Part shown: positions 1 through 10,600 of the stretch, piece after piece | How positions within the stretch are numbered: the stretch's first letter is position 1 | How the letters are laid out: each line of letters opens with the position of its first letter | Assembly (NCBI GenBank): GCA_008933045.1 | Contig: WBXJ01000064.1 | Span: 1-12,360 of the forward strand | Length of the DNA stretch: 12,360 bases | Reading direction: 5' to 3' | Source of the DNA: Verrucomicrobiota bacterium | GTDB taxonomy: Bacteria > Verrucomicrobiota > Verrucomicrobiia > Limisphaerales > SXQI01 | Notes under the pieces: generated by a model | The model's input: the letters and a program-made list of their open reading frames with translations, nothing else | What the model was told of the DNA's origin: nothing | Database searches by the model: none | Made by a program: the position numbers and the translations under genes

Positions 1-681
1 TATACGAACCGGACGGATACGAAATCATTGCACACGAATGCGCTGAATGACTTGTTTTTGCAAACGCGCAGAACCAATTACTGGTCGGGTATCGGCTACC
101 GTGTGGTGGACCCGATGACGGGCGGGCCGGCCCGAGATGGAATCGGATCACTGGAACGATTCTCACCCGAACCCGTCCGCACGTTTCCTGTGGACAACTA
201 TTTTTCGAGGCTATTCATCCGGTCCTCGACAGAGACGAATAACCCCTCGTTGCGCACCAATTTCCATCAGATCGCGCAAGGTGTTGTCCACTTTCAGATG
301 ACGGTATTAGATCGTGACGGTCGCCGGTTGGGATGGGATACGACGAATATCAACACGGGTTATCCGTTGGTGCGGCTGGATGCAAAGGGAAGCTTGATGA
401 AGCCTCCGGTCATTAACACCGCCTCGAATATTGTGGATGCGCCGATTGTGGTTCGACAGGTATTTCCTGGAGGATCACCCGAAACCAGTCTGGCGTTTCG
501 GAGCAATGCGGTGCCGGCATTTCTTGAATTCGAGCTCGGAGTTATCGAACCGGAATCTTACCGCAACTATTTGACCATGCGCACGGATCGCAACCCGAAT
601 GCGGGAACTTACGCGCTGACCCGATTAGGCAAAGTCCAATATTACCGCCAACTCATTTCCATTCGTCAGGTCGCCCAATGA
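1..681 (+). CDS. Minor-pilin-like protein (PilW/GspJ-like), 3' part only
   Basis: The reading frame is open from the first base, so the gene starts upstream of the window; the TTG at 28 is not a convincing start. The 226 visible residues lack the N-terminal prepilin helix, which would lie outside. The C-terminal end (residues about 171-226) has the pattern of GspJ/PilW-type minor pilins: a segment V-P-A-F-L-E-F-E-L predicting a beta strand, then a Tyr-rich 'V-Q-Y-Y-R-Q-L-I-S-I-R' tail. An earlier 'V-V-H-F-Q-M-T-V-L-D-R-D-G' stretch also fits the beta-sheet core of that family. The stop codon overlaps the next gene's start as ATGA, implying translational coupling to the GspK/PilX-like protein. 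This pairing supports a role in a type IV pilus-like or pseudopilus tip complex at the inner membrane/periplasm. It could equally be the small partner of a Verru_Chthon-type cassette. The coding call is firm; the family is moderately supported. Confidence 0.72.
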   Translation, partial: YTNRTDTKSLHTNALNDLFLQTRRTNYWSGIGYRVVDPMTGGPARDGIGSLERFSPEPVRTFPVDNYFSRLFIRSSTETNNPSLRTNFHQIAQGVVHFQMTVLDRDGRRLGWDTTNINTGYPLVRLDAKGSLMKPPVINTASNIVDAPIVVRQVFPGGSPETSLAFRSNAVPAFLEFELGVIEPESYRNYLTMRTDRNPNAGTYALTRLGKVQYYRQLISIRQVAQ

Positions 682-3600
682 ATCGTCAGTCACAACGCGG
701 AATCGCCCTAGTTATCACGCTGATCATGCTCAGCGTGGTGACGTTCATGACGGTCATCTTCCTCGCGATGAGTCGTCGTGAGCGTGCCTCCGTCAAGATT
801 TCTGAGGATCAAAACACAGCGCGGCTCATGGCCGACGCGGCAAATGCGCGAGTGCAAGCCCAGGTGATCGCGCGGATGATGTCGGCCCATAATCGGCTGG
901 CTTACGATTTATTTGTTTCCACGAATTATATCAATCCGCTGGGCTTCACCTCTCAGGGAGGCAACCGCAATTCGATCATCACCAACGTCAATTATTTTGT
1001 CGGTGCTAACGGAGCCGCGCTTTCCAAAACGGATTACCAACAAAACATCGCTAATTTGCAGATTGATCCTCGCGCACCCGTGTTCGTGACGACTAACCGC
1101 AACATGCCGTATTCGGATGACCGTTTCTTTCTAGATTTCAATCGCAACGGGCTTTTCGAAGCGACGGGTCGATATCTGGACCTTGGAAAGAATGGATTGC
1201 CATCGGGCAAGGACACCAACCTTTATCAATTCGTTGGGGATCCGCAGTGGGTCGGAGTGTTGGAGCACCCCGAGTATCCCCACTCCGAAACGAACCGTTT
1301 TATCGGGCGATGGGCGTTCTTGGTGTTGCCAGCCGGCAAATCCCTCGACATGAACTACATCCACAACGAGGTGCGGTTCGTTGGTAACATGATTGATGGG
1401 GATAGTCGGCGATCCTACTTCTCCCGCAACCAAGGAGTCGGCTCCTACGAGATCAATCTCGCGGGATATTTCAGAGCGTTGAACACCAACATCTGGACCG
1501 CCAACGAGTATCGGGGCTACGAGTCGCCACTGGGAACCTATCGCCCGTCTGGGAAAGCGTTCGAGCATGCGTTGGGAGTTATCGGCTATCGGTATAATGA
1601 CCGAGTGTCGAGCCTGTTGCCCTTAGGCGCGAGCTTCACAGGTCGGGATACCAACAACTTTATCTCCGATCAAATAGACACCTATGGGGATGGGCCAATC
1701 ATCGCCTACAATGGACCGCGTCAAATCCTGAATAACGATAATGACCCCGTCTCGCGTCCTTGGCCGGGGAGCGACAATCCCAACACATTGGTTGATGTGC
1801 AGGAAATTCTTATTCCAAAGGGGAGTTCCAATTGGAATAGCATGGCGACGGATTTACAACGGGTCTCCAAACTTTCACTCGCGAGCTATGACCGCTACAC
1901 TCTGTATCGGTCGCTCGGTGAGTTGGGGGTGGATTCTGCACCGGCAACCAAGGGTAAAATCCACCTGAATTACGCGAATTATCCGGGGCAAATCACGACC
2001 AATTTGGTGCCGTGGGCGCAGCTTCGGGATGATCGCACGGTGAGGTTGGATACGAACTCGACGCCTTACACCAATTTCTTCCTCCTCTCGTCCGATGCAA
2101 TGCTTCGAGCCAGCGTAGTGACGAATGTGGTCTTTCCATGGACCAACTGGTTTGGTTTTCGTCGGCAGTTGACGAACAATTTATTTGCGTCCGATCCTCT
2201 CAGCATTATTCGTCCTGATTTTGCGTTGACCAACATCCAGATTTATCACACCGCAATGCGAACGAATCGCGATGCGGGCTTGAGCAATGAATACACAGCA
2301 CCGGTGCATCGTGTCTTGCAATTGTCCGCGAATATCTATGACAACATGACGAATCGGGGAGGGAATTACCCGTATTTGCCCTCGATTTTCCGGCCTGTGT
2401 TCGCGGCCACAGCCACCAATGTTTACATCACCGGTTGGCTCGAAGAAACCAATGCGCGATTCGTAACCAATAGCTGGCGATATGCGCAAAGTCTGATCCT
2501 AGGCGATCCCTCATTGCCACCGCGTGTGTATCCCAACATCAATGTGTATGGGCAACCTGCCGTGGTGGGCGCGAAAAAAGGTTGGCCCAACTTCAACGAA
2601 TTTGCCGTTGATATCAAAGCTGAAGTCACCCGAAAGCTGGAATTCATCAAAGCCAAAGTCGATGGCCCTGTCGTCCTCACCAACCAGATGCATCTGCTGT
2701 CGTTGCAAGGTTTGTTCGGAGTCGAGGCTTGGAATTCATACTCCAATAAATTCCCACGTCCGCTCCGGTGGCATGTCGCCTTGCAATCGCAAGTCGCGCT
2801 ATTCGCCAGCAATAATGGAGCCCGTATCAAGGTTTGGCCGTTGGCGAACAACTACCAATTCAACTTACTCTCCGACCAAACCACGAACTCATGGGAGGGT
2901 TGGGTCGGTGAAACCAACTTGGCTTCCATCAAGATTCCGTTGTTCACCAACGTCGTGATGTTGGCGGGGAACAACGCGTTGTTGCGTTCCTCACCCTATT
3001 TCACCACCAACTCGACCAATAGTTTTGAACGGTCATTCGATCCGCCTTCGTGGAATTTGGAAATGACCAATTACGTCCAATATTGGTTGGTTGATCCTGC
3101 GAACAATGCGGTGGTTGATTTTGTCAATTTGGGTGGGCTGGTCACGAAGATGGATATCGCAGGGCTCCTCGCTCTGCCGGTTTCGTCGAGCAGTGCGGGC
3201 ATTGCGCCAGATCCCAAGGTGGTCACGGATAGCATGCTCTGGGTGACTAACCGTGTCTCAAGCAATAACCTTGCCTCGCCGACATTGGGTGTCATGCGCC
3301 AGATCGCTATTTCGACGAACCTGCCTTCAGTGAACAAAACGCTGTGGATGGATTACAGCATGCTCATTCGGGATAAGGAAAAAGCGATCACGAATTTCCT
3401 AACATTTATCAATCCCAGGGCTGCTGTTACAGAACAAGCCAAGCTCGGTCTAAGGCTCGAGGCTCCGTTCAATCCAACGCGTGTCATTGTCCTCCGCGCG
3501 TCATGGCAAGCCAATGATCCCCTCGTGCATTATACCGCCTCCGATCTATTCAATCCTCTGGGGAACAGCGTGAGTTATTTTCGTCCAGCCTCGGTGCCAT

Positions 3601-4598
3601 TCGTCAATCCTGGGTTAGGCACCGTCAACCGACGCTACTCACCTTGGGGCGGCTCGCCACATCAGGGCGGGGCTTTGTTGAACACCGATTACTCGATTTT
3701 CCTGAAGGATCCGGGCATCACGAATTCCGACGCTTGGTTTTTCCCGATCAACCAACGAGCGGGCAATTCGTTCCGGTTTCCTTCCATTGGGGAGCTAGGC
3801 GGAGTCCATCGCGGGACACCGTGGCAGACCGTGTATCTGAAAGCAGACACTGGGGATGCCAATGGCAGGAACGTTGATGTGCGAGCAAGTTGGCGCAATT
3901 GGAACAATACTATGGGGACTTATCCGACGCATGATTTGGCATTGATCGGATTATTCACAGCAGCTCCCAACGAGAATGCGACTCGCGGGCTGCTCTCAGT
4001 CAACCAAGGAAACTTGGCGGCTTGGACAGCAGTGTTAAGCGGCGTTCCGGTGATCAGCAACAGTGTGCCGAATGCCCAACTATCCCGCACCACCGAGCCG
4101 ACATTTATCACGCGGGTGATCGAACCTGCCTCGGATCAAGTGCGTGAGATCGTGAACGGAATCAACGCGACTCGATCCAAACAACAGGCGGGAGTGTTCT
4201 CTCGTCTTGGAGATATTTTACGCACCCCACAATTGAGTGCGGCACCGGGGATTTATGGTGGCATCGTGGCCAACTCCCCCTACATCAACGGATCCTCTGT
4301 GAGCCAAGCTAACTTCGGGCTGACCGACGAAGTGGTGGAAAGTATCCCGCGCCGGATTCTGGGATTGCTGAAAGTAGATGAACCTCGATTCGTAGTTTAT
4401 GCGTACGGTCAATCCCTCAAGCCAGCGGAAAAATCGATCACGACAGATATTAATTTTTACAACCTGTGCACGAATTATCAGGTCACGGGTGAAATAGTTA
4501 CCAAGACGATCTTCCGCGTTGATGGAGAACCCGACAACACCAACAGTCCGTTGCGCACGGTCGTGGAGGATTACAGTGTGCTGCCACCCACCGAGTAG
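678..4598 (+). CDS. Giant GspK/PilX-like membrane-anchored protein (Verru_Chthon cassette protein A-like)
   Basis: This 1306-residue protein starts with a short basic segment ending R7-G8, then a hydrophobic helix at residues 9-31, then R33-R34. That resembles the class III prepilin leader of PilX/GspK. As in GspK, the residue at +5 after the possible cleavage (Ile13) is not Glu. Around residues 205-226, 'G-R-W-A-F ... G-K-S-L-D-M-N' matches the GspK pattern G-R-x-A-Y ... G-K-x-N-L-N. A D153-x-N155-x-N157-G-L-F-E161 loop resembles a calcium-binding turn. The remaining roughly 1000 residues are soluble, rich in Asn, Thr and aromatic residues, and match no domain I can name. GspK is usually about 300 residues and PilX under 200, so this is far larger, as in the long protein of Verrucomicrobia Verru_Chthon cassettes. 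The ATG overlaps the upstream stop (ATGA). It probably caps or forms part of a pseudopilus-like surface structure; substrate and partners are unknown. Confidence 0.72.
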   Translation: MNRQSQRGIALVITLIMLSVVTFMTVIFLAMSRRERASVKISEDQNTARLMADAANARVQAQVIARMMSAHNRLAYDLFVSTNYINPLGFTSQGGNRNSIITNVNYFVGANGAALSKTDYQQNIANLQIDPRAPVFVTTNRNMPYSDDRFFLDFNRNGLFEATGRYLDLGKNGLPSGKDTNLYQFVGDPQWVGVLEHPEYPHSETNRFIGRWAFLVLPAGKSLDMNYIHNEVRFVGNMIDGDSRRSYFSRNQGVGSYEINLAGYFRALNTNIWTANEYRGYESPLGTYRPSGKAFEHALGVIGYRYNDRVSSLLPLGASFTGRDTNNFISDQIDTYGDGPIIAYNGPRQILNNDNDPVSRPWPGSDNPNTLVDVQEILIPKGSSNWNSMATDLQRVSKLSLASYDRYTLYRSLGELGVDSAPATKGKIHLNYANYPGQITTNLVPWAQLRDDRTVRLDTNSTPYTNFFLLSSDAMLRASVVTNVVFPWTNWFGFRRQLTNNLFASDPLSIIRPDFALTNIQIYHTAMRTNRDAGLSNEYTAPVHRVLQLSANIYDNMTNRGGNYPYLPSIFRPVFAATATNVYITGWLEETNARFVTNSWRYAQSLILGDPSLPPRVYPNINVYGQPAVVGAKKGWPNFNEFAVDIKAEVTRKLEFIKAKVDGPVVLTNQMHLLSLQGLFGVEAWNSYSNKFPRPLRWHVALQSQVALFASNNGARIKVWPLANNYQFNLLSDQTTNSWEGWVGETNLASIKIPLFTNVVMLAGNNALLRSSPYFTTNSTNSFERSFDPPSWNLEMTNYVQYWLVDPANNAVVDFVNLGGLVTKMDIAGLLALPVSSSSAGIAPDPKVVTDSMLWVTNRVSSNNLASPTLGVMRQIAISTNLPSVNKTLWMDYSMLIRDKEKAITNFLTFINPRAAVTEQAKLGLRLEAPFNPTRVIVLRASWQANDPLVHYTASDLFNPLGNSVSYFRPASVPFVNPGLGTVNRRYSPWGGSPHQGGALLNTDYSIFLKDPGITNSDAWFFPINQRAGNSFRFPSIGELGGVHRGTPWQTVYLKADTGDANGRNVDVRASWRNWNNTMGTYPTHDLALIGLFTAAPNENATRGLLSVNQGNLAAWTAVLSGVPVISNSVPNAQLSRTTEPTFITRVIEPASDQVREIVNGINATRSKQQAGVFSRLGDILRTPQLSAAPGIYGGIVANSPYINGSSVSQANFGLTDEVVESIPRRILGLLKVDEPRFVVYAYGQSLKPAEKSITTDINFYNLCTNYQVTGEIVTKTIFRVDGEPDNTNSPLRTVVEDYSVLPPTE

Positions 4599-4627
4599 GA
4601 ATGAGAATTTGCGTTGAGAGTTGAGTT
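4599..4627 (+). promoter_or_regulatory. Short intercistronic gap with modest ribosome binding site
   Basis: Only 29 bases separate the GspK/PilX-like gene from the subtilase gene. I see no hairpin or promoter, so the two are probably on one transcript. GAGAG at 4616-4620 lies 7 bases before ATG 4628 and is the best ribosome binding site candidate. An in-frame TGA at 4622-4624 rules out a longer protein. Confidence 0.5.
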
Positions 4628-7600
4628 ATGCGATTTACCCCAAAAATCTGGGCCGTGTTGAGCATGCTGCTCTTTTTGGCGGCGGCGTTTTGCTGGAAAA
4701 AGGGCAACGAATACCAGACACGCCAACGGCAGTTGTTACAACCAACGCCGGCCAGTCCCCAATCCTCCCTAGCCCCCAGGGGCGCAGCGAGGCCACTCCA
4801 ACTCCTGACCACGGCGGGATCGCTTGCGGCCACTCCAGCACCCATCCAAGCTCCGAACGCGTTTCCCTACCGGCTTGCCAACACCACCACGAGTCTCGGC
4901 CAGCTAGCTCGACGCGACCATGCGATCCTCCTGCGGAATGCGTTGTTTGATACGGCGGTATCCCGACGCCCTGAAATTCCAGCTCACCTTCGAAGCGAGG
5001 GCGACCCCGGCAGCTACATCGTCCAAGGCAAACAGGCCATCGATCAGAATTTTCGCACCGCCCTGCAAGAGGTGGGCGCCAAGGTAGTTTCTTACATTCC
5101 GAATAACGCTTTTCTAGTGCAAGCAACCCCCGTTGCTGCCGCTGCCCTCGAGGCGTCGCCTTGGGTGCAAACGGTGATACCTTTTGAACCCTACTTTAAG
5201 CTCGATCCTCGCCTGTTGAAAGGTGCGGTGGCGCAGACCCCTCTTCCTTCCGAAGTTTGGTTACGCGTGACGGTGTTTGAGGGGCAGGTTCAAGCGGCGG
5301 AGCAGGGGATGGCGCAGATGGGTACAGAGATTATCGGGATCTCCAGATCGCCTTTTGGTCCTCAACTGACGGTGCGTCCGCGTCCGGATTCCGTTCCGCA
5401 ACTGGCCCGATTGAGTGCCGTGCAAATGATCGAGCCCCAAAAGCCACGCATTTTGGCGAATGATCTTGCGCGAGTGTTTGTCGGAGCCGCGACGAATCTT
5501 GGAGCCGCCACGAATTATTTGGAACTGAACGGCACCAACATTTGGGTCAACCTGAACGACATTGCCGTGGATAAAACTCACCCCGACTTGACGGGTCGCG
5601 TCTTTTCCTACAACACAGCGAGCAACCGGCCACCGTTTGTGGATGTGGATGGTCATGGCACTTTCGTGGCGGCAACTTTGGTGGGATCAGGCAAGGGGGC
5701 GTTATCCACCAATACGATCCTAGGCTCGGCCACAAACTCGACGTATCAAGGGATGGCACCTGCATCCAAATTGTTCGTCCTGCCGATCAACCTCTCGCCC
5801 GCTGTGAATAGTGCTAGCGAAGATATTTGGCTCCAAGAAACGGCGGCTTCTACAAATTTTGTCACGTTCGGACGAACCAACACCCTCCTTTCTAATAACA
5901 GTTGGTTATACGAGGGCGCATTCGAGTATGACTCCGCAGCGGCAAGTTTTGACTCCGCAGTGCGCGATGCGCTACCGACACTGACCGGCCCTCAAGCCGT
6001 TTTGTATCTCTTCCCGAGCGGAAACTTTGGGCAAGGAAACGATAGCGGCAGCGAAGGTGAACCGGGCCTGATCGCCTCACCCGCTACAGCCAAGAATGTG
6101 ATCACGATCGGCGCTCTTGAGCAGGCTCGTTTTTTGACCAATACGATCACCCTCACCAATATCGTGGTGGATCCAGAAACGGGCGAAAATGTGCAGACGA
6201 ATGTGGATACAAATTTCGTGTTCCAAGCCGCATCTGACTCGGCGTACGAAGTGGCTTCCTATTCGAGTCGAGGCAATGTGGGCTACGGCACAGAAGGTGA
6301 TTTTGGACGGTTCAAACCGGATTTAGTCGCTCCGGGTTCCTTCCTTGTTTCCGCAAGGTCGAAGCCTTGGAAATTGGAGGATCATGTTTCGACAAACAGT
6401 GATATTTATCTACTGTTGAAGGACCTCAACGATCCCCTCGGCCCTGATTATCGGGTCGATTCGGGCACCAGTTTTGCCGTCCCTCATGTCACTGGAATCT
6501 TAGCGTTAGTGCAGCAATTCTTTGAGCAACGACTCCCCAAAGCACTCAAGCGAACACTCAGCCCCGCTTTGATGAAAGCGTTGGTCATTAACGGAGCTCG
6601 TTCGGTGAGTGAGCAATACGATCGCAGCCCCAGAGCTACAATCAACTACCAGGGTTGGGGTGGACCAAGCCTCCAACGGATGGTGACGGCCTCCATGACC
6701 AACTTGACCGAGAAGGAGTGGCCGATTCAGTTGGTCGAGCAAAGCCCCACCAACGCGTTGGCGACCGGTGAAAGCCGGAGTTGGAAGGTTAAGCTGAGCA
6801 AGGAAGCCTCGCAATCACCTTGGAATGTGACCGTGGTTTGGACGGATCCACCGGGCAACCCTGGCGCAAGTCTCAAATTGGTGAACGATCTCGATCTTGA
6901 GGTTCGGAACGATGGCACGGGAGTGCTTTTTATCGGTAATGATATCGGGGTCGATAGCACTTTTAACGGGCCTCATCCTGCGGGCGATGCCGCGCTGCCG
7001 GAGTTGCGCGACTTCGTCAACAATGTGGAAAATGTTCTTATCAAGGAACCTTTCAAATTCGAGACGAACACAACCTGGACAATCACGGTACGCGCAAGAC
7101 GCGTGAACGTGAATGCGATCAGCGATTATTTTGAGGAAAATACCACCAGCGTTGGGACTCGTGCTTATCGCACCAATGATGTGGTTCAGGATTTCGCGTT
7201 GGTTTTTGCTTCAGATAATCTCGCGCTCACCAATGCCTTCCAAGTGACCTCCGAGCTTACCAATACGGTGGCCGACGTTCATCAGGCCGCTGCCGTTAGC
7301 GATGGCTTTTCGCTACCTGTGGTGATGACGAATGGGTTGCCGCTCTTTAACCAACTCGTCTCCGCGAATCCTTCCTTGATCACAACTAACGGCGTGACCA
7401 ACCAATGGCGGTTCTATGTTTTCGATAACAAGAAAGTCACCAATGAATTCAATTCGTTAACGAACGGTTCCAATGTCGTTTTCGCAATTTTCAATCCGCC
7501 GAACTTATCGGTCTCCAGAGTTGTGGATGCTGATCTGGATATGTATGTCTCGAGAGATGTGGGACTTCTCTCGCTTGAACCCAAAGTCATGGCCCACACC

Positions 7601-10600
7601 AATACGTTCGTTTCTCTAGGTCGCCAGGGCGAGGAGTTGGCGGTGTTCACCAATGGGCTGCCGACGGATATATTCTATGTGGCCATCAAGTCCGAGGATC
7701 AGATGGCGGGGGAGTTCTCGTTGCTGGGACTTTCCACGGATGAGGCTTTGGAGAAAGAAGGCCCGGGTGGTAGCAGGCTGCTGACGGGCCTGCCAATCAA
7801 CGTCATCGTGCCCGATGGAACTCCAGGTCGTCCTAAAGCAGGTATCATCATTGCTGTGGGCTTGAGCACTTCACGCATCATGCGAACTACGGTCGATGCG
7901 ACTTTCAATCACCAATTGTTGGGCGACCTTGTTGGAAATCTGAAGCATGGTTCACAGTCGGTGATTCTGAATAATCACACGTTGAATAATGGGAATTTTC
8001 AAGGTCGAGTGAACCTTGTTTATAATGATAGTTCACTCACCAGTGGTATGACGAATAGCATCACGACGGACGGACCTGGCTCGCTCAATAATTTTGTTGG
8101 CCAACGCATGTCAGGCGCGTGGTTACTCACCGAAATTGATAATGCGAATGGTCACACCGGACGTGTTGAGACGATGACGATTCGCATCGATCCAATGAAC
8201 GATCCGCTCAAAAATGGGATCACAGTTTTTGGTTCAGTGGACGCAGGCGGGATCGATTGTTATCCGATCGAGGTGCCGGTGGAGGCCACCAATATGATCG
8301 TGCGATTGAAGCAGAAAACACCAGGCATCGACCTCGGCATGTGGGTGCGTCGGGACGAGTTGCCCACAGCGGATGTTTATGATGCTAAGGGAACGAACAT
8401 CGTGGTGGGAGCACAGGAACTCCAACTAGGCGAAGGTAGCACGCCCCCGTTAATTCCGGGTGGGAACTATTTTCTTTGCATTACAAATGCGAACATGTTC
8501 GTGGTGGACTACGAGGTAACGGTGCTTTTCGAGATGGGCACTGCGGGAGCGAATCGTTTGAGTTTCACCTCATACGGAGGGCTGCTCTCGGATGACGCCG
8601 TCACAAAATTCTCAGTCTTCGCCGATGTGGATAAAACGGTTGCTGGTGCCCGAGTGAGCCTACGAATCGACCACTCGCGGGTTTCAGATTTGAGCGTCCA
8701 TCTGGTGAGCCCACAGGGAACTCGAGTTGTCCTGACCGAGAATCGGGGGGGAACCAATACTCTGGGTTACGGCTCCACATTGACCCTCACCAATTCGTTG
8801 GGTGCCATCACGAATCAACAGGCGTTCATGGTGTTTACGGAAGAAGAGGACTTAGCAGACTTGCCGATCAAATTTAAGAAGCCTCCATTCGCTGACTATG
8901 GAACCAATCGTGGGGAAGTGTTTTTGAGCACTTTTGAGACAGCAACGAATGCCAATTATCAGGTGGGAGAAAAAGTTGAAGGCTGGGTCGTGGATTCAAA
9001 CCTCGTGAGTGTCTTATCTAATGACTTACGCGCCTATAGCGGCACCAATTTGTTGATCCTCCGTCAAGGTGCCGTGCATAAACCTTCGGGCACCAAGCAA
9101 GGCCGAGCTTACCAAATGACTTTCGCGTATCGTCGAGGCTCATTCCTGAACCTCCTGAGCACAGGGTTAGGCGACGATAAACGACCCCTCGCGACGAACG
9201 CGCTGGATCCGCATTATTTTGTCGTTGAATCTGCGGATGCGTTGAATCCGGCCCCCTTGAGATTGGTTGTGGGCGACCCACTTTTGGCTCCCATCAATAG
9301 GTGGTTCCCCAATGATCTGAATTCGCAATGGATCGCCCCAAACCCTCCCAATGCCGGTAACGCGCATCCTCCAGGAAAGTATGTTTACCGAACGGTTTTT
9401 GAGTCGCCGACCGTAAGTCCTTACACGGTGACAGGCCGCTGGGCATCTGAAAATGCGGGACAGGAAATCTTGATCAACGGGGTCTCATTGGGTCTCTCGA
9501 GTTCCAATCAGGGGCCCGCAGGGTTCTCTCAAGAGTTTGTCATTGATACGAATTTCGTTTCGGGGCTTAACACCTTGGATTTTGTGGTGACCAATCTGAA
9601 CATCGGATCGAACCAACCGATTGCCTTCAGGGCTGAGATGGCTTCAAGTGCAGCGTTGGAGAAAATCACCAACGGTTGGCTGCAGGTCAAACTCAACTCC
9701 ACATGGACCAACTTGTATCTGGGAGGTGATGATTGGAAGGTCGCTTCGATCGAATTTGTTGCTACAGCAGACGACCAAGATTTCTCCTTGATCTGTCCAG
9801 ATGGCTCTGTATGGATCGATGAGATTCGCCTCGTGGATACGGGCACAATCTACGCCCTCCCGGAGGAACCTTTGGCCTCCCTCAAGAGTCAACGATTGAT
9901 CGGCGAGTGGACCCTCGAAATTTTGGATCATCGAACCCAATCAGCCCTTGGCGATGTCCCCAGCCTGATCGAATGGAGGCTTGATCTCGATCTCGCACCG
10001 CCGTTGCCTCCCGCTGAGCGGTTGGGAAACAACGTCAATTACCCCAATACAATCAACGTGGCTTCGTTGACCAATGGTCCATTAGCGATCATCCCCGGCG
10101 TATTGCATGGCGACGAAATTCAATATTTTATCGTCCCATCCTGCCCGTCTGGACAAAAAGTGCAAATCACCCTTCTCGGATTGATGAACTACGCTGCGAT
10201 CCAACTATTGGCCGATCGAAGCGGACTCCCCACTGGAAATCCGCTCACCGATGATTACGCGCCGATCCTCAACGATTTGCTGCCGGCTTCCGCAAATGGT
10301 TTGGGAGTTCTGACAATCTCAACCTCTGAACCCGAGGCCGCACCGCTGAATCCGTTTCAACCGATGTTCCTGGCGGTTCGAAATATCGACCGGTTTTCCA
10401 CCAACTCCTTCCAACTCAAGGTAGTGTCGGACGGCAATTGCGTGGTCCCACAACCGGCTCCAATCGTTAACAACAATCCCATCCGAGACGTCGCTGCGAG
10501 TTCCGATTTTGACGTGCCTCAAAACTTTGTCTTCTACGTTCCAAGCGACAGCACCACGGCTCAAGTTGTCATGACCTCGGAACCCAGTAGCGGGTTAGCA

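Noticed and set aside
28..681. TTG 28 as the true start of the first gene
   Set aside because: The frame is open to base 1, and the protein would lack the N-terminal helix expected for this family. The gene is cut by the window edge.
4628..4705. Lipoprotein signal with Cys22 in the subtilase N-terminus
   Set aside because: The residues before Cys22 are A19-A20-F21. A bulky Phe at -1 does not fit the lipobox, which needs Gly, Ala or Ser there. Signal peptidase I cleavage after A20, or an uncleaved anchor, is more likely.
4635..5126. 163-codon minus-strand open frame
   Set aside because: It lies wholly inside the subtilase's signal and propeptide coding region, is rich in Arg, Trp and Cys with no family pattern, and has no gene context. 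It is an antisense shadow.
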